Notes: generated by a model from the sequence alone, not told the origin. 64,000 nt of DNA from Magnolia sinica (GCF_029962835.1 NC_080573.1:141589495-141653494), one strand, 5' to 3'. Positions 24,051 to 36,750 are shown, numbered from the stretch's first letter. Translations and numbers: made by a program.

Positions 24051-24525
24051 TAAAGAAACAATATCTGAAATTATCATGATAACCTTTAGAAGAGATTGGC
24101 CAGTATTTGGCATTATGTGCATACATGACACCAAATCAGTTAACCATCTATTTATTTGTTGCCCCTTCGTTAAATCCGTGTGGGAAGGTTTCTTCAATGC
24201 ATTTAAAGTGTCTTTGGTGATGCCAGTGACCATTAAAGGCTTCTTCTTTGCATGGCACGGAGACAGGTCCAGGAAGAAAGGAAGAGTGAGGTGGTGTGCC
24301 TTGTTGGCCGGCCTTTGGGTCCTTTGAGGAGAGAGGAACAACCAGTGTTTTTGGAACTGGAGAGGATCCCCTTTGGATGTTTTTAAGAAGGCAAAATATC
24401 TTGTAATGGAGTGGGCTTGTTGATTTTTGGGGTTCTTCTTTGCTTTGTTTTGTTTTTGTAGAGCTTTTTGCCCTTGGGGCCTTTGAAAAAAGATCATCAC
24501 CTTTCAGAAAAAAAATAAAAAAATC
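24050..24525 (+). mobile_element. 5'-truncated LINE tail (zf-RVT end with poly(A))
   Basis: Plus-strand frame gives MCIHDTKSVNHLFICCPFVK (zf-RVT), VTIKGFFFAWHGDRSRKK, WCALLAGLWVL, then in other frames GERNNQCFWNW and KKAKYLVMEWAC. It ends ATCATCACCTTTCAG plus an A-rich run near 24509-24521. Same clade as the L1 tails at 4.1, 10.9, 12.4 and 18.6 kb. Confidence 0.8.
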
Positions 24526-24529
24526 CAAA

Positions 24530-25400
24530 TTGTTAATATGAACTTTGTAATAGTGTCAAGTGAAACATAGTATCAGCCTAAGCCAGTTCCAATTGGTGAC
24601 TCATGCCCCAAAAATATGACAACAATATAAAAAGGTGAGAAAACCAACTTCACAATCACGACTTCTATCCATAAAAATAAAAATAAAAATAAAAATAAGC
24701 TTGTTTAAGAGGCTTTTTGGATATGGCTCTTGGTAACCGCAAAGAGTAGGTGTCCATAACCTGCTGTACCAGCATCGTGACCAGCTGCACTATTTAGCCA
24801 GAGACATTACATCCCTCTCAAGTCCAATTTGAAAGAAGCACAATTGCAATCTGGAGTGCAGACCCTTCCCATTAATGCCACAAAAGGCAGTTCCAAAGTG
24901 GTCATTTACACTTTATTACACTATATATCGCAATTCAACTGGTATTATACCCAAACACACACTAAAAATATTTCCAAAAAACTCAACTACCCATGCCGAA
25001 TAATGCTTCAGATCTCAAACACAAAAAATAAATAAATAAATAAATACAATAACAGAGAGAGACTATATCAGAGAAACACATAATGAAAAGGCAGGTTGTC
25101 TTCATATCTCAAAAGATAAAAAGAAAAGAGTCTTTTAAATACCTAATTTCTTGTATGAAAATGATAATGAAATTGCAAGGCTCTAAAAGAAGAAATCGAT
25201 CTAATGTATAGAAGATGGAGGGATGGAAACTGCAGATTCAGATGTGGTGAAATCAAGATCTAATCAGTTATCCGATCAAACCCACCTTCAGAGATCGAAT
25301 CGACCTAGAATCGATATCGAATTAACGTGGAATCGAGAAATACGATCCAAAAAACAGTATATATCAGAAATTGCAGAATCATTTGATTGGAAATCTAGGG
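24530..25400. other. AT-rich non-coding stretch
   Basis: No coding signal; contains short (AAAAT)n at 24676-24698 and (AAAT)n at 25027-25047 runs. Confidence 0.4.
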
Positions 25401-25413
25401 GAGAGAGAATTAC

Positions 25414-25520
25414 CGACGAAGCGAAGAATTTCTAGGGTTTGGGCTGCGTTTTTCTTCGCTCTCACCGACCTGCCGCAGAGGTGCTTAAGCTCTTAGCAAG
25501 GAGATTTGGTTTTGGGGTTG
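25414..25520 (-). promoter_or_regulatory. probable 5' leader exon with telo-box and splice donor
   Basis: On the minus strand the sequence reads GCGAAGAAAAACGCAGCCC, then AAACCCTA (telo-box, 25440-25433), then TTCTTCGCTTCGTCG followed by GTAATT, a good donor at 25413. AAACCCTA leaders with a 5'-UTR intron are common in plant housekeeping genes. The next minus-strand gene is the 80-aa gene with a possible acceptor at 17115, which would give a leader intron of about 8.3 kb. That link is inference; the start of transcription is not defined. Confidence 0.4.
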
Positions 25521-25539
25521 AGAAGGGGGGTTGTATTTG

Positions 25540-28500
25540 ACACTCTGCCAGAGTATGACGGTTGATACGCAGGCACGGAGATTTTAATCGACGAAGTCGT
25601 GGAACCCATTGTTTCTAAGTTACGGACATCAAATAAGATGTGTCGAACAATCTCAACCTCTGATTCGTAGGCACTTTTTTGTTGAAACAGGACCACTAAA
25701 TATATTTCATTTTTAACCGTTCAATAAATGTCGTCCAATGCTATGGTCAGGTAATTAGAGATTTTTTTTTTTTTTTATTTCGTGCTACATTTAAACTGGA
25801 ACACATAATTTGAACAATTCAATGAATAGATAATAGTGAAGTTAGTAATTTTGTGGAAGTGCCTGAGTATAATCCATCACACTCCGCCGGAGTACCAAGT
25901 CTCTATTGTAAGTATGCGCTGATTGGGTGGTGTACCCTCGGTGATGTGTCAACGTCACTAAGTTATATGGCCCCTCATTTAATGCACGTGTTATAACCGC
26001 ACTATCCCTTGATTCTGAAAGCTCATTTTCTAACATAGGCCTAAAAATTAGGCAAATACAAAGCTAAAGTGAACTGCACCATAGAAAGTAGTGGGCCAAT
26101 TGGGTCCTTACTCTTACCCGGGTGGTAGACTCCCAGGAGTTTCAACACTGGGTCAAGGGTTCGAGTACCCACCAGTGGTGCAATCCCACGGCGTGCGTGT
26201 GTAGGGTGTGTGTGCGTGTGTTAAAAAAAAAAAAGGTAAAGAAAAGAGAGTACTGGGACAATGATACCAACCATGCTTATGCGGTCTGATAGACTTGAGC
26301 CTTGGATCTGCTGGCAAACTGAATGGACGGCAGGGATAAAGCATATACATAACGGTGGACCTACAAAGCTTGGGCATGTCGGGGGCGCAGGCGATCCGCT
26401 TTCGGCGACACGGTTTTCCGTTGGATCGTTAGGAAATTAATCTAACGATGGAAGAAGCTCGGAATGCGCGTTTGAGACAACTTAACTAGACCGGCAGCAT
26501 AGGCCATGCCTAACATTTTGGGCCTAATCAGTGACACTTAAAACAGAAACTGTTTGCAGTCCAAATTCGTCGTCTACATATGTCAACTTTCTGCACCTCC
26601 CACCGCATCTGCACAGCTGACGGCACCTGCGTAACAAAAGGCTCTGTTAGGCCCACTGTTATGTGTGTGACATCCACTCCGTCCATCATATGCACTCAGC
26701 TTATATGAGGGTGTTAAGGGCTGAAATATGCCGATCAAAAATTCAAGTGGACCACATGATAGGGATCAGTGGGATACAGAGAGAGACGCCCACCATTGAA
26801 ATCTTCTATGTGCACTCTATGGTGATTATATGTCATCCAGCCCGTTCTTAAGGTAAGGAGGTAAGGATAAAACCAAATAACACCCTGATCCATAACTCGG
26901 TTTGGCCCCGTCAAGCTTTTCCAGTAGTGGCGTCTTCATCCTGCTTTTCCTTTTGTAAGCCCCACCTATTGGCATGAAGGGCTCTCATCCTGACATGAAT
27001 TGTCTACATGGACCAAGTAGCCTTTTGGGCCAGGTAGCCTTTTGATGTTGGGATTCCCTGTGGTAGAAAATTTACTTGGGTCAGGATCATTCATGTTGTG
27101 GGCCGCGCACTAGATTGAACATAGGTTCCTGGCATGACGGATCAAGTGACACAATTACATAATAACTATATCAATGGCCCAAAATATGGAAAAATTGCTA
27201 AAATCAACTACACAATGAGAGGACAAGCGAGTTTAGTTAATTGATTATATGGCATGGTGCTAACAAATGAACGTGGGTTTCAATCAAGCACGAGAATTAG
27301 GCCCACCCCTTTCTCTTCTTGGCTTCCTCCTTTATTGCACAACACATGACACTCCCCTCCCTCTTTCTTCTCTCTTTACTTTTTCTCCCATTCCCTCTCT
27401 TTTCTTCTCCTCTACTCTTGCAGTATCTCATTGCCCATTCTCTTTTTTATTTGTAAATACGAGGAAGAAAGAGGTGGTGGGGGTGGGCCCATTGTTCAGA
27501 GTATCCCTAATATTATTAAAATATCTCCAATACTATTTATATCTCTATTGTATTTTTAAAAGAGTTTTTAAAAATAAAAGTGCTTCAAATTCAAATTTCT
27601 CCCTTATTTCATTGTTTTGAAAAGTATTGTCTTTTCATGTATATCTGTCCCATATTGAAAATGGTCAAAGAAATCTCATGTATATAAGATATGTGAATTG
27701 TATAAGACTTGAGGCACTAATGAGGAATAGCCATTTGGGTAGGAACATCTCTCTACAACATGCGTGCACATGCATCGGGATAGGTTGGGTGTAGGTTTGG
27801 TATATATGTGGGCTGAGAGTACACTTGCGGTAAAATCAATTTCTCTCTCACTTTTAAAACAATTCTCTAGGTTTTTCTGCTATTGAGTTTCTTGGTGAGT
27901 TAACTCACTTCATTCTAAATTTTGCACACTGGTTTGCGCCCATATATAATGAGTGCATAATTGAGACCGAGTCATAGCCGTTGTATCTTGAAGGTCAACT
28001 GTTCAAGAATTCTATTGCACTTGGGACAGTCTAGAGAGGACAAATTTGGTTTCACGCCTTAACTCAAACTATAAGTTATCATTTTTTTTCTTTAATTATT
28101 ATTATTATTATTTATTTATTTTCAGTTTTTTCAATATCATCTATTGTTTCTAGTACATATTTTTAACAATCTTGAAACCAAATTCTTTTGAAAACAATAT
28201 ATCTTTTCATTCTACTATCTATTTGAAAAATATGAATTATTTTTCTTTCTTTAAGCCTTTAGCAACCAGTGCTTGAGTGTTTCTTAAATTGATTCAAAAC
28301 TGAATTACAACCAGAACTTTATTATAATCAAATGACCACTACCATAGTCAACCTCACGATTGAACTATCCAAAATCAAACCACTTGCTAAATAGAATATC
28401 ATAAAATGGAAATAGAAAATTAATTTTGCGCTAGAAGTTATAAAGGTCTTTTACCTTCTTTCATATTCATTTATAATTAATGCAACCAACAAAAATTAAT

Positions 28501-29740
28501 TTAGAAATACCAATAACTATAAATATTATATTTTTAATACTTTGTCCAATGAATTATACTACATTTATATTTTTTATGAATTTGCTAAGGACATTTGGAC
28601 CACACTAAAAAATAAATATGTTCTTAAATATGAATGATTTAAAAAACATGCTATCACAAACTTTCTTCACTATGAAATCGACAAATGATAACATATCACG
28701 AATCAGATTCTTGATTATCAGAATTTGCTATGAGATGCATTAAGAGTGACAGAGAGAGAAGGAAATATGAGAGAGACGTCTCCCAGACTGTCATCTCACC
28801 TGCCACCGCCCGAACAAATGTTCCTAGGATGATGAACATGGGAAGAAGTGAGTGTCATTGCTGCACAGATGGTAAGACATGGAAGAGATAGGTGCCATCG
28901 ATTTAGGGGACCCATAATCCAAAAATGTGGATCCAGCCGTGAGTTCGAACAGGTGGGATAAAGATTGTTTGTCTGATGGGATCCACAGGGCCATTTTCCC
29001 AGGATACACGTTTCAACAATCCTACTTTTTTTTTTCTGCACTTCAACCCACTGCATATTTCACCGTTAACTGTTTTCATTCCACCGTCGTTGATCGGATG
29101 AATGGATTGGATTGTCTAATAATACACATATCACCCAGCCCGGTGCACCGTTGAGATGGGTCTACCAGATTCCGATACTTATAGCTCCAACTCATGCGGA
29201 AGATCTTCCAACCATGGTCTATCCAGGGTGGAGCGATCAGCAAGATCACTGAAAATTTACGCTAATTGCTCGGTTGTCCTCAACGTTATCATGGTCCCTA
29301 CCGTGGAATTTTTCATTTTATCCCTTCGATTGGTGGGTCCTGTGAATAGAAAGTCAAGAAAAGAAATATAGCAACGGTCAACATTTAGATGAGGACAGGA
29401 ATGGATGGATGGGATCACCCATGATGATGTGAGATTCATGGGAAATGACACAGTGATTGATATTACAGGTCCCCGCAGGGAGAAACCATTGATGGGCCAC
29501 CTTGCATAAATTGCACCCATTGGATGATTCCAAGCGTCCAAGTGAATGCACACCAGCTCTCAGCAAAATAATACAGCGGAGCACACGTTTCAGTGGCCCA
29601 TCAATTTTAAATTTCTGTTACAAAGCTAACGGTTAGGAGGAAAATGTCCGAGGGCACACAACAAGTTCCTCCCACATTAGTTCCAGTTAAATTCCAAGAA
29701 GCCGTTGGATTTGAATTTCATCCATTCAAACAATTCGCTG
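25540..29740. other. intergenic, no convincing gene
   Basis: Contains GTGGACCACATGATAG-type inverted-repeat motifs near 26640-26840 and 29090-29560. A pyrimidine-rich open frame at 27267-27620 has no recognisable domain. At 27644 a TGTCCCATATTGAAAA start followed by TATATAAG has an LTR-like look, but no partner was found. The 28.0-28.7 kb part is very AT-rich. Confidence 0.35.
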
Positions 29741-30979
29741 ACTACTTGGAATCTTCATCCTCGTCGAAATCAGAATCAGTGGCGGCATTAGCCTCTGCAC
29801 TTTCAGAATCACTCAACACATAATTTGCAGGCCCCCAATTCACCCTCTGTGGTCTGGCCCGCCGAACAAGGACGTCGCTCCCCTCTTCAAGACTGGCAGA
29901 TAAAAGAGGAGCCATCAACATTTGAGCCCAATTCAGGAGAACTATCCGCACCTTTCTTGTTATTGTTGATTCGGCCCAGTACAGAACCACTCTTCCTGTT
30001 GAATGGCGAGGCTCTCATCTTCCTCACCTTCTACTGAGGGGAACTCGCCACCTTATCTCCTACCGGTTTCAGCACTTCTGTTTATCAGTTTCTGGCCCAA
30101 AACCAGCTTGTTCTGTGCAGCTGGGCCTCTCTTTCTCAATGCTGCTACGGTTTTAGTATTTCCATTTGCAAATTTCTTTCCTCGCCCCTTTTCTCCTTTT
30201 GGGGCAGCTGCGGGAACTTCTTGCTCAAAATCCACAACATCATTGTCGTCACCATTTTCTTGAGTCTTCTTCCCTTCTAGAATGGTTGGCATGGACTTGT
30301 TTCCGGTGTCATCATCTGAAATCTCCGTTAAGATTGGCGGAGGCTTTTTCACAGCGCCTCTTTTGCTAGGCTCTTTCCTCTTTGTTTCTTCAGATACTAC
30401 CTCAGTTTCCATTGCTGCATAAAAGAGGAAGCAAGGATTGCCTAATAAGGAAACCTGCTGCAAAGATTGGCCTGTTCATTGGGTGCCAGCCGTTTATCAA
30501 ACCATGGCCATAAAAACGGCAGGCCCCACCCAATGGCCAAGACAGGATTAATCTCCTACTGCAAAAGAGAGATGCTGGAAATGATGGATTGGGGTATTTA
30601 GGTCATCACACCTTTGTGACTGGTACCTTCTTGGGGTGTAATCTTCTCCCTTCCGGTTTCACCGCATCTTGAAGATCTCCTGCAGCAAAATGTACACCAA
30701 GGTAACTTATAAAAAAAATGCCTATAGCTATGAAAACTGAGATGCATTCTAGATTGTAAGATCTAATCCAATGATCTGATATTCTGATGACCCTTTTGAC
30801 ACAATTGATTATGTATTTCCAAGTCTTCCATTTGTTGTATGGCCATTGATCAATGAATGGTTAGGATAGTTTTTGGGGCATTCCTGTCAATGGTGGGGCC
30901 CATCAGATCAGTAGTTTGAATCAACACACTTGTTGCATCTGAACACTGTACATCCAAATGCAGACGCTGTGAAACTTCA

Positions 30980-31480
30980 ACTCATAAGAAGATTTAAGGG
31001 TGCATTTTGTTTCACCAAATGTCAATTTCATGCTTAATCAGTCTAACTTGATGCAATTTCATGATATTTCCTGAAATTTAGTGCAACCAATCACACCAAA
31101 AAGGTATAAACAACAGTATTAGTAAGCCTACCCATGTCTATTTCAGCACCAACTGATGCAGCAGATTCAGCGATAGGCTCTGCATTGGCCTTTTTGGTGT
31201 TATACTTTCTTGGTGTAATAAATCCTCAACTTAAGAAGATTTAGGATGCGTTTGGTTGCACCAAGCATCATGAAAGTTCATGATTAATCAGTCCAATTTG
31301 GTGCAAATTTTCGTGACATTTCCAGCAATTTGATGCACCCAAACACACCTTAAAAGAGTATAGCAGTATTAGTAGCCTACCCATGTCTGTTACAGCACCA
31401 AGTGATGCAGCAGAGTCGGCAATGGACTCTGTGTTAGCCTTCTTGGTGTTATACTTTCTTGTGTTCTTTCCTACTTGTCT
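30980..31480. repeat. tandem duplication of a MITE plus TOP2 exon 18 sequence
   Basis: Two units offset by about 248 bp. Each contains a short Tourist-like MITE (30997-31097 and 31244-31349) and a stretch coding NTKKANxExIAxSAASxGA followed by DMG and GTAGGC as donor (31215-31132 and within 31546-31381). The copies have diverged moderately. Confidence 0.85.
31244..31349. mobile_element. 106-bp Tourist-like MITE in the TOP2 3' region
   Basis: Left GGATGCGTTTGGTTGCACCA, right TGATGCACCCAAACACACC (complementary ends), with TTA on both sides (31241-31243, 31350-31352). A more diverged copy is at 30997-31097, carried by the tandem duplication. Confidence 0.8.
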
Positions 31481-32705
31481 AGAAGCCTTAGTCGCATGGG
31501 CCCCTGCTACGACCTCCTCTGTCTTCGCATCCTCCCTATGTTGTTCCTACATTGACAGAAAGCAAGACAAGAAAAAACTGTATCAATATGAAGAGGAGAA
31601 GTGTATATTCATGCTCAGAAATCGAGGATCTTTTAATACATACATCAAGTGCCTTCAAAAAATCATTAAGATCTTTCATCCACAAAGACTTCAGCGTCTC
31701 CTTTCTCAATTCCTCGACTGTGTTCTCTTGCCTTTTCTTCTCAGCCAACGGCTCCTGAACCTTCTCCATTGTCAAGGATCCAATTGGCATAGATAGAAGA
31801 TATGCATAATCTGCCACTCTAACTCCTCCTCTGACAACCTCCAAGTCCTCCCCAATCTCTTCCGTCTCCGTCGGCGAGTCCTCCCCAGTAGCTGCAACAT
31901 CAGAGCCTTTAGTTTTGCTTGGAAATGACAGCGTGAAACCTTTTTGTTGCAGCTCGAGCAACAAATCCGCTCTCTTCCTGTTGTTCACAACAATCTCTCC
32001 ATTTACCACAGCAAGGATGAATCTGACTTTGTTATCCAACATTGAGAGGTGTAATTCAAGGGCATCCAGCATTACTTTCTGCATGAAATAATTACAGAAA
32101 TCAATCACAATCATGTGCAGTGCATCTTGCCATTCAAATGAAAGTAAAAAAGAAAAGAAAAGAAAAAAATCCTTAAACCCACCTTCCTTTTCACATAAAA
32201 TTCGATTCTTAAATGGAAGAATTCCTCAAGAACTGCAAAGAGAGTAAGCGTGGTGAGTAGCGCCATTAGTAGCACAAGATTGGTGTTTGGCATGCAGAAA
32301 GAGTAGGAGACTTACTTTGTTCTGGGGTGTCATATTTCTTGATCATCCCCCTCGCATCAAACAGGTGCATGTTACTAGTGCTGATTGTGGTCATCAACTT
32401 AAATTTTTTCAACAGCCCTTCTTCCATTGCAATCATCATATTTGCTTTGGATAGGATAAACTCGAAATGAACCGTTGTAACTCCACTGTGCTGTCTGAAG
32501 TCCTGCATTTTGGGAAGACTTTTTAATCATATCCATAACTAGAATTTTGGTAACCCCACAACTCACCTCTACATGTGGCCACATCTGCAAGCATTTGTGG
32601 GAACAACATAGACCAAGCATTTGGTGAGACCGTCGGTCAGACCACACTCGTACATTGAATGGATAACTGCTGGAGGTTTCTTAATCCATGTATGTGTGTG
32701 TGTCA

Positions 32706-33502
32706 GTAGCTCTCAAGTCCAACCATTGGACCACAAGTTATAGTCCACCCATCTGATAACTTCCAACCAATTAAGAGCATGTGACATCCAACCCCTTGAA
32801 TAGGTTGGCCCAACAATGAGGATCACTAATGTGGGGGCATTTTCACACCAGGCTCGAGTGGGGTGGCCTGTGAGATGCAGGGGCACACTCGGGGTGGGCG
32901 GCCTGTGTGATGCAGGTGGCTCGTGTGAGGCGGTACCCATGTGATTTGGGGCCCATGAGGGGGGTTCGACCGAGGGCCTAACCCATGAGACGTGGGGCCT
33001 GGGCAATGAGATAAAGGGATTAATTCGCCATACTCTAACAGTTCGAGCTTTTAGAGCAAGTGGTTAATTGTCCTACATCAAATTGGTATCAGAGCGGGAG
33101 GTCTCGTGTTCGAGACTCCTCACCAGGGGTGATTAATGCGGGGGCATTTTCACACCGGGCTTGAGTGGGGTGGCCTGTGAGATGTAAGGGCACACTCGGG
33201 GTGGGCGGCCTGTGTGATACAGGTGGCTCGTAAGATGCGGGCCCCACCCGTGTGACTCGGGTGGCTCGTGAGGCGGTACCCATGTGATTTGGGGCCCACG
33301 AGGGGGGTTCGACCGAGGGCCTAACCCATGAGATGTGGGGCCTGGGTAATGAGATAAAGGGATTAATTCGCCATTTGCTAAAGATGATTCTCATGATAAG
33401 ACCAACCTATTAGACGGATTGGATTTTGCACACACATAACAAGTTAGAAGTTATTTGTTGGGTGGACTGTAATTTATAGTCCTACCTGTTGGACTCGAGA
33501 GC
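32706..33502. mobile_element. foldback MITE interrupted by a TRIM, TOP2 intron 14
   Basis: 32706-32829 (CTCTCAAGTCCAACC.. to ..TTGGCCCAACAATGAGGATC) and 33380-33502 (GATGATTCTCATGATAAGACC.. to ..GTTGGACTCGAGAGC) are inverted copies of each other over about 120 bp. The miniature LTR element sits exactly between the arms. Just right of it, GTTGGACTCGAGAG and CTCTCGAGTCCAAC form a 14-bp hairpin (33490-33543), suggesting the start of another arm. Confidence 0.65.
32830..33374 (+). mobile_element. TRIM (miniature LTR retroelement)
   Basis: LTR 1 is 32830-33080 (starts TGTGGGGGCATTTTCACACC, ends TTGTCCTACATCA). The primer-binding site TGGTATCAGAGC (33084-33095) matches the plant initiator tRNA-Met pattern. 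Internal region about 56 bp. LTR 2 is 33137-33374. No coding capacity. Looks incomplete at one end; moderately old by LTR divergence. CTAA occurs just outside both ends and may be the target duplication. A solo LTR of the same family is at 11384-11618. Confidence 0.8.
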
Positions 33503-33607
33503 TTCTCTCAATGTGTGTGTGGAGAGAGAAACTCTCGAGTCCAACTGCCTTAAAAATGACGAATTAATTACTGTTAATAAACATACCGCCAACGAGTTGT
33601 TTTATCT

Positions 33608-34952
33608 CACTTTGGAAAGGGGTGACTCATGTGGGCCCCACCGTGGTGTCTACTTGAAGTCCACCCCAACTATCAGTGTGCCACCTCATGTTTGGCCTAG
33701 GGCCCAGAAGTCAGCCCTAGCCATCATTCAGGTGGACCACACGATTGAAAAGTGTACAGAGCAAAGTTCACTGTCCAAACCTTTTCCTCTGGTATGGCTT
33801 TTACTAAATCACGCATGGACCTACTTTTTGGGCCCTATGCTTAAATTCTAGTTTAACATCTAATGAGTGGAGTGGACTTCATATAATAATCATAGAAAGC
33901 CTTGTAAAAATCAATGGTGAACATCTCTCCCAACTATTTCCCTTAGCGTGGTCACCTAAATCACATTTCAACATGATTCTTTTCTTTATGGACCTAAGAC
34001 AGGATTACACATTTAATGGTTAGAGTGGATCTCACATACACCTCACGGTGGCCCCATAAAAAATCAAAGGCTAGCTGCCCATAAAGTTCTTTTTCTTCTT
34101 TTTTTTCAATGAGAAGGTCTCAAGACCAACTGGCTGGACTATAGGTTTAGGTCCAACCAGCAGATAACTTCTAATATTTCATATGTATAGAAAATTCCAC
34201 CTGTCTAATAGGTTGGCCCCATATTGAGAATAGCCTTTTAGAAAACTCCACAACAGGTAGTCATCGAGTAAACCACATTTATGTTTCACTACTTGGCAAT
34301 GCCTAAATGTTTTTTTTTTTTTTTTTCAATATAGTAGCCCACTTGATGTGTAGATAGGACTGACCATTGCAAGCAAATCCTTGCGTAGGGCCAACCTTAT
34401 TTTATTTCAAATTCATTTGATACTTTGGAAGTTATCATATGGATAAACATTAGCTTGTGGTTCAACGAGCATACATAACACTACTTTTGGGAATATAGCA
34501 CTATTTTTTTTAGAACAGGTGCGGACACCCACTCTTGACTTTTCACGGGGCCTATGGTAATGTGTATATGAGATCTACTCTGACCATTATATTTGTAATC
34601 CCATGTTAGGATCAGCTGAGCAGGGCAAAAAAAAAAAGGCTGATCTTTTATTTAGGTGGGCCACACCAAGGGAAACAGTTGGGAGAGGGATGTCCACCCT
34701 TGATTTTTACAAGGCCCACTATGATATTATATAAAATCCACTCCAATCATTAGATGCCACATTCCCAAAATTCAGACCCATCCGTGACTCAAGTGGGCCA
34801 CACACAGGAAAACAGTCGCCCTGTACTGTTTCACCTAAATCATTTAAGAGGCTGATTTTTGGCCTCTGGACCTAAAATGGGGTGACGCACAGGGAAGATT
34901 TCACATTAACATCACAGTGGGGACCACCCGAGCCGCCCCCTTCTCCAAAGTG
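33608..34952. mobile_element. ~1.35-kb non-autonomous inverted-repeat element in TOP2 intron 14
   Basis: Left end CACTTTGGAAAGGGGTGACT..GTGGGCCCCACCGTGGTG; right end complementary, CATCACAGTGGGGACCACCC..CTTCTCCAAAGTG. TIRs about 45 bp, imperfect. No coding frame and no clean target duplication, so the limits are approximate. A copy of the foldback sequence described at 32706-33502 lies inside (about 34105-34480). Confidence 0.5.
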
Positions 34953-36750
34953 ACATGGAGTAATTCTCATCTACAAATATTAATTAACATGAATTAATTC
35001 ATAATTTCAAAGCTGGTTGGACTTGAGAAATGATCAACCGGATCATATTACCAGACGTGCTAGATTTAGAAATGTAGGATCATGTAAAATGTGGAAAGAC
35101 GTGTCTAAGAAAACCAAGTATTAAGTTGCCTTGATGAAAGGATCCTTAATTTTTTCAGTCCCAATCATCATGGATTCCAGGAATTCCTCGTAATCCTCTG
35201 TCCATCTACGGATCAGAAGCTCCGTGATCCTCAATGTTGTCTCATCAACTTCCTCTATGATCCCACTGACGGTGTAGCTGAAACCACCTTCCTTTGTTGT
35301 TGTTGAGTTCTCGATTAGCCCCTGATCCATTTAAGACCATCTCTAGATTATCAGAAAGTGGCAATTTCTTTTCTTTTCTTTTTTCTTTTTTTGAATTCAA
35401 CCACTGAAGATGTATGTCAAGAGTAAGGAAGTGTGCCCACCTTGAATCCTTTGTACCACGGATCCATGGGCTGCATTGGCTCGCCGTTCATCGAGCGCCT
35501 TACATTTTCAACAACCTCTCGCGGGTTATAATTCGCAACGTAAGACCTCCAACCAGTTCCAATCCCTTCGCTTCCGTTCACCAGAACCATGGGTAGGATA
35601 GGCATGTACCTGAATTGCAGAAAACAATAATTTCAGTGACTTTGACTTTCTAATATGTACAAAAAACCTACCACATCGGTTAGAAAGCTTTTTACCAACT
35701 GGGTTCAATAGATTGACCATCTTCGTTCAGATAGTCTAGAAGAACATCGTCGTTCTTCGGGAACAAGTGCCTCGCCAGTGGCGATAGGCAAGTGTAAACG
35801 TATCTGGCACTTGCATGATCTTTGCCTCCCTGAAAGAAACATTGAGAAGTAATTGAAACGAGATGCAGAACTGTACTGCTGCTGTAGAAGCTATATGACT
35901 GAAATGTACAGCAGTTGTGCTTCTTATCACACTTGGTGCCGGGTGCCGAACTGGCCGAGTGGTTGCAAAAGGTTTATGTTGTTGCTACCAACATAGTCCT
36001 GTGCCATTCCGATTATGGTACCAGCAAGACTGCTCACCGTGATGGTAAGCTGAGTGCTCCGATACGTAACCAGAGAACTGAGCAACCTGCATAGAACAAG
36101 AGAAAAGTCATTTTCTCTAAAAATGTCCAATGCAATTTCTTGAATTCTTCAAAGCCAACATCTACATAGGCCATGCATGCAAGATCTAGTCTGGAAAATG
36201 CGACAATCGCATATGCATGTCAAGTGTGGACCACTGGTCACCTCATTTCAATGTCCATTTTCTTTGGTACACAATCCTGAATTTTATTTGGGCACGGCAC
36301 AGAAGTGTAGGTCGCATGATGAATGTCCTGGATCTTGCAAACACATCACATCAGCAAATGGGGGGAGAGTAGGACAGGAAATCCTACTCCCTCTAGTAGG
36401 CATCTAACAAACCTTCACTTCTTTTACAAAATTCTTCTTGAAAGAGCTGAAAAGGATCTTCCTTTGGCCTGGTTTCAGGCCGTCGACCATGGATGGGATC
36501 GATCGTTGCAAATCTGCCATGGAGAACAATATAAGCTCCTTGTTGACAAAATCTCTATATTTGATAAGCTCTTCCTTCTGATCAAGGTGAGTGCCTGGCT
36601 GCAAAGTAAAAAGAATAAATTGAAAATATCTTACACAATAGCCAAACACCAAAAAGATGGGTTTTTTTTTTGTTTTTTTTGTTTTTTTTGTTTTTTTTTT
36701 GAACCATAGATAATTACTGTTAGGAGGTTTGCAAAATTTTTTACTATTAC

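Noticed and set aside
25223-25435. 70-codon open frame on the plus strand
   Set aside because: Overlaps the minus-strand leader and splice donor; no recognisable domain.
27267-27620. 117-codon open frame on the plus strand
   Set aside because: Pyrimidine-rich low-complexity composition, no domain and no splice or homology support.
27644-28060. Possible LTR starting TGTCCCATATTGAAAA with TATATAAG
   Set aside because: Only the start resembles LTRs I know; no end, partner or internal region was found.
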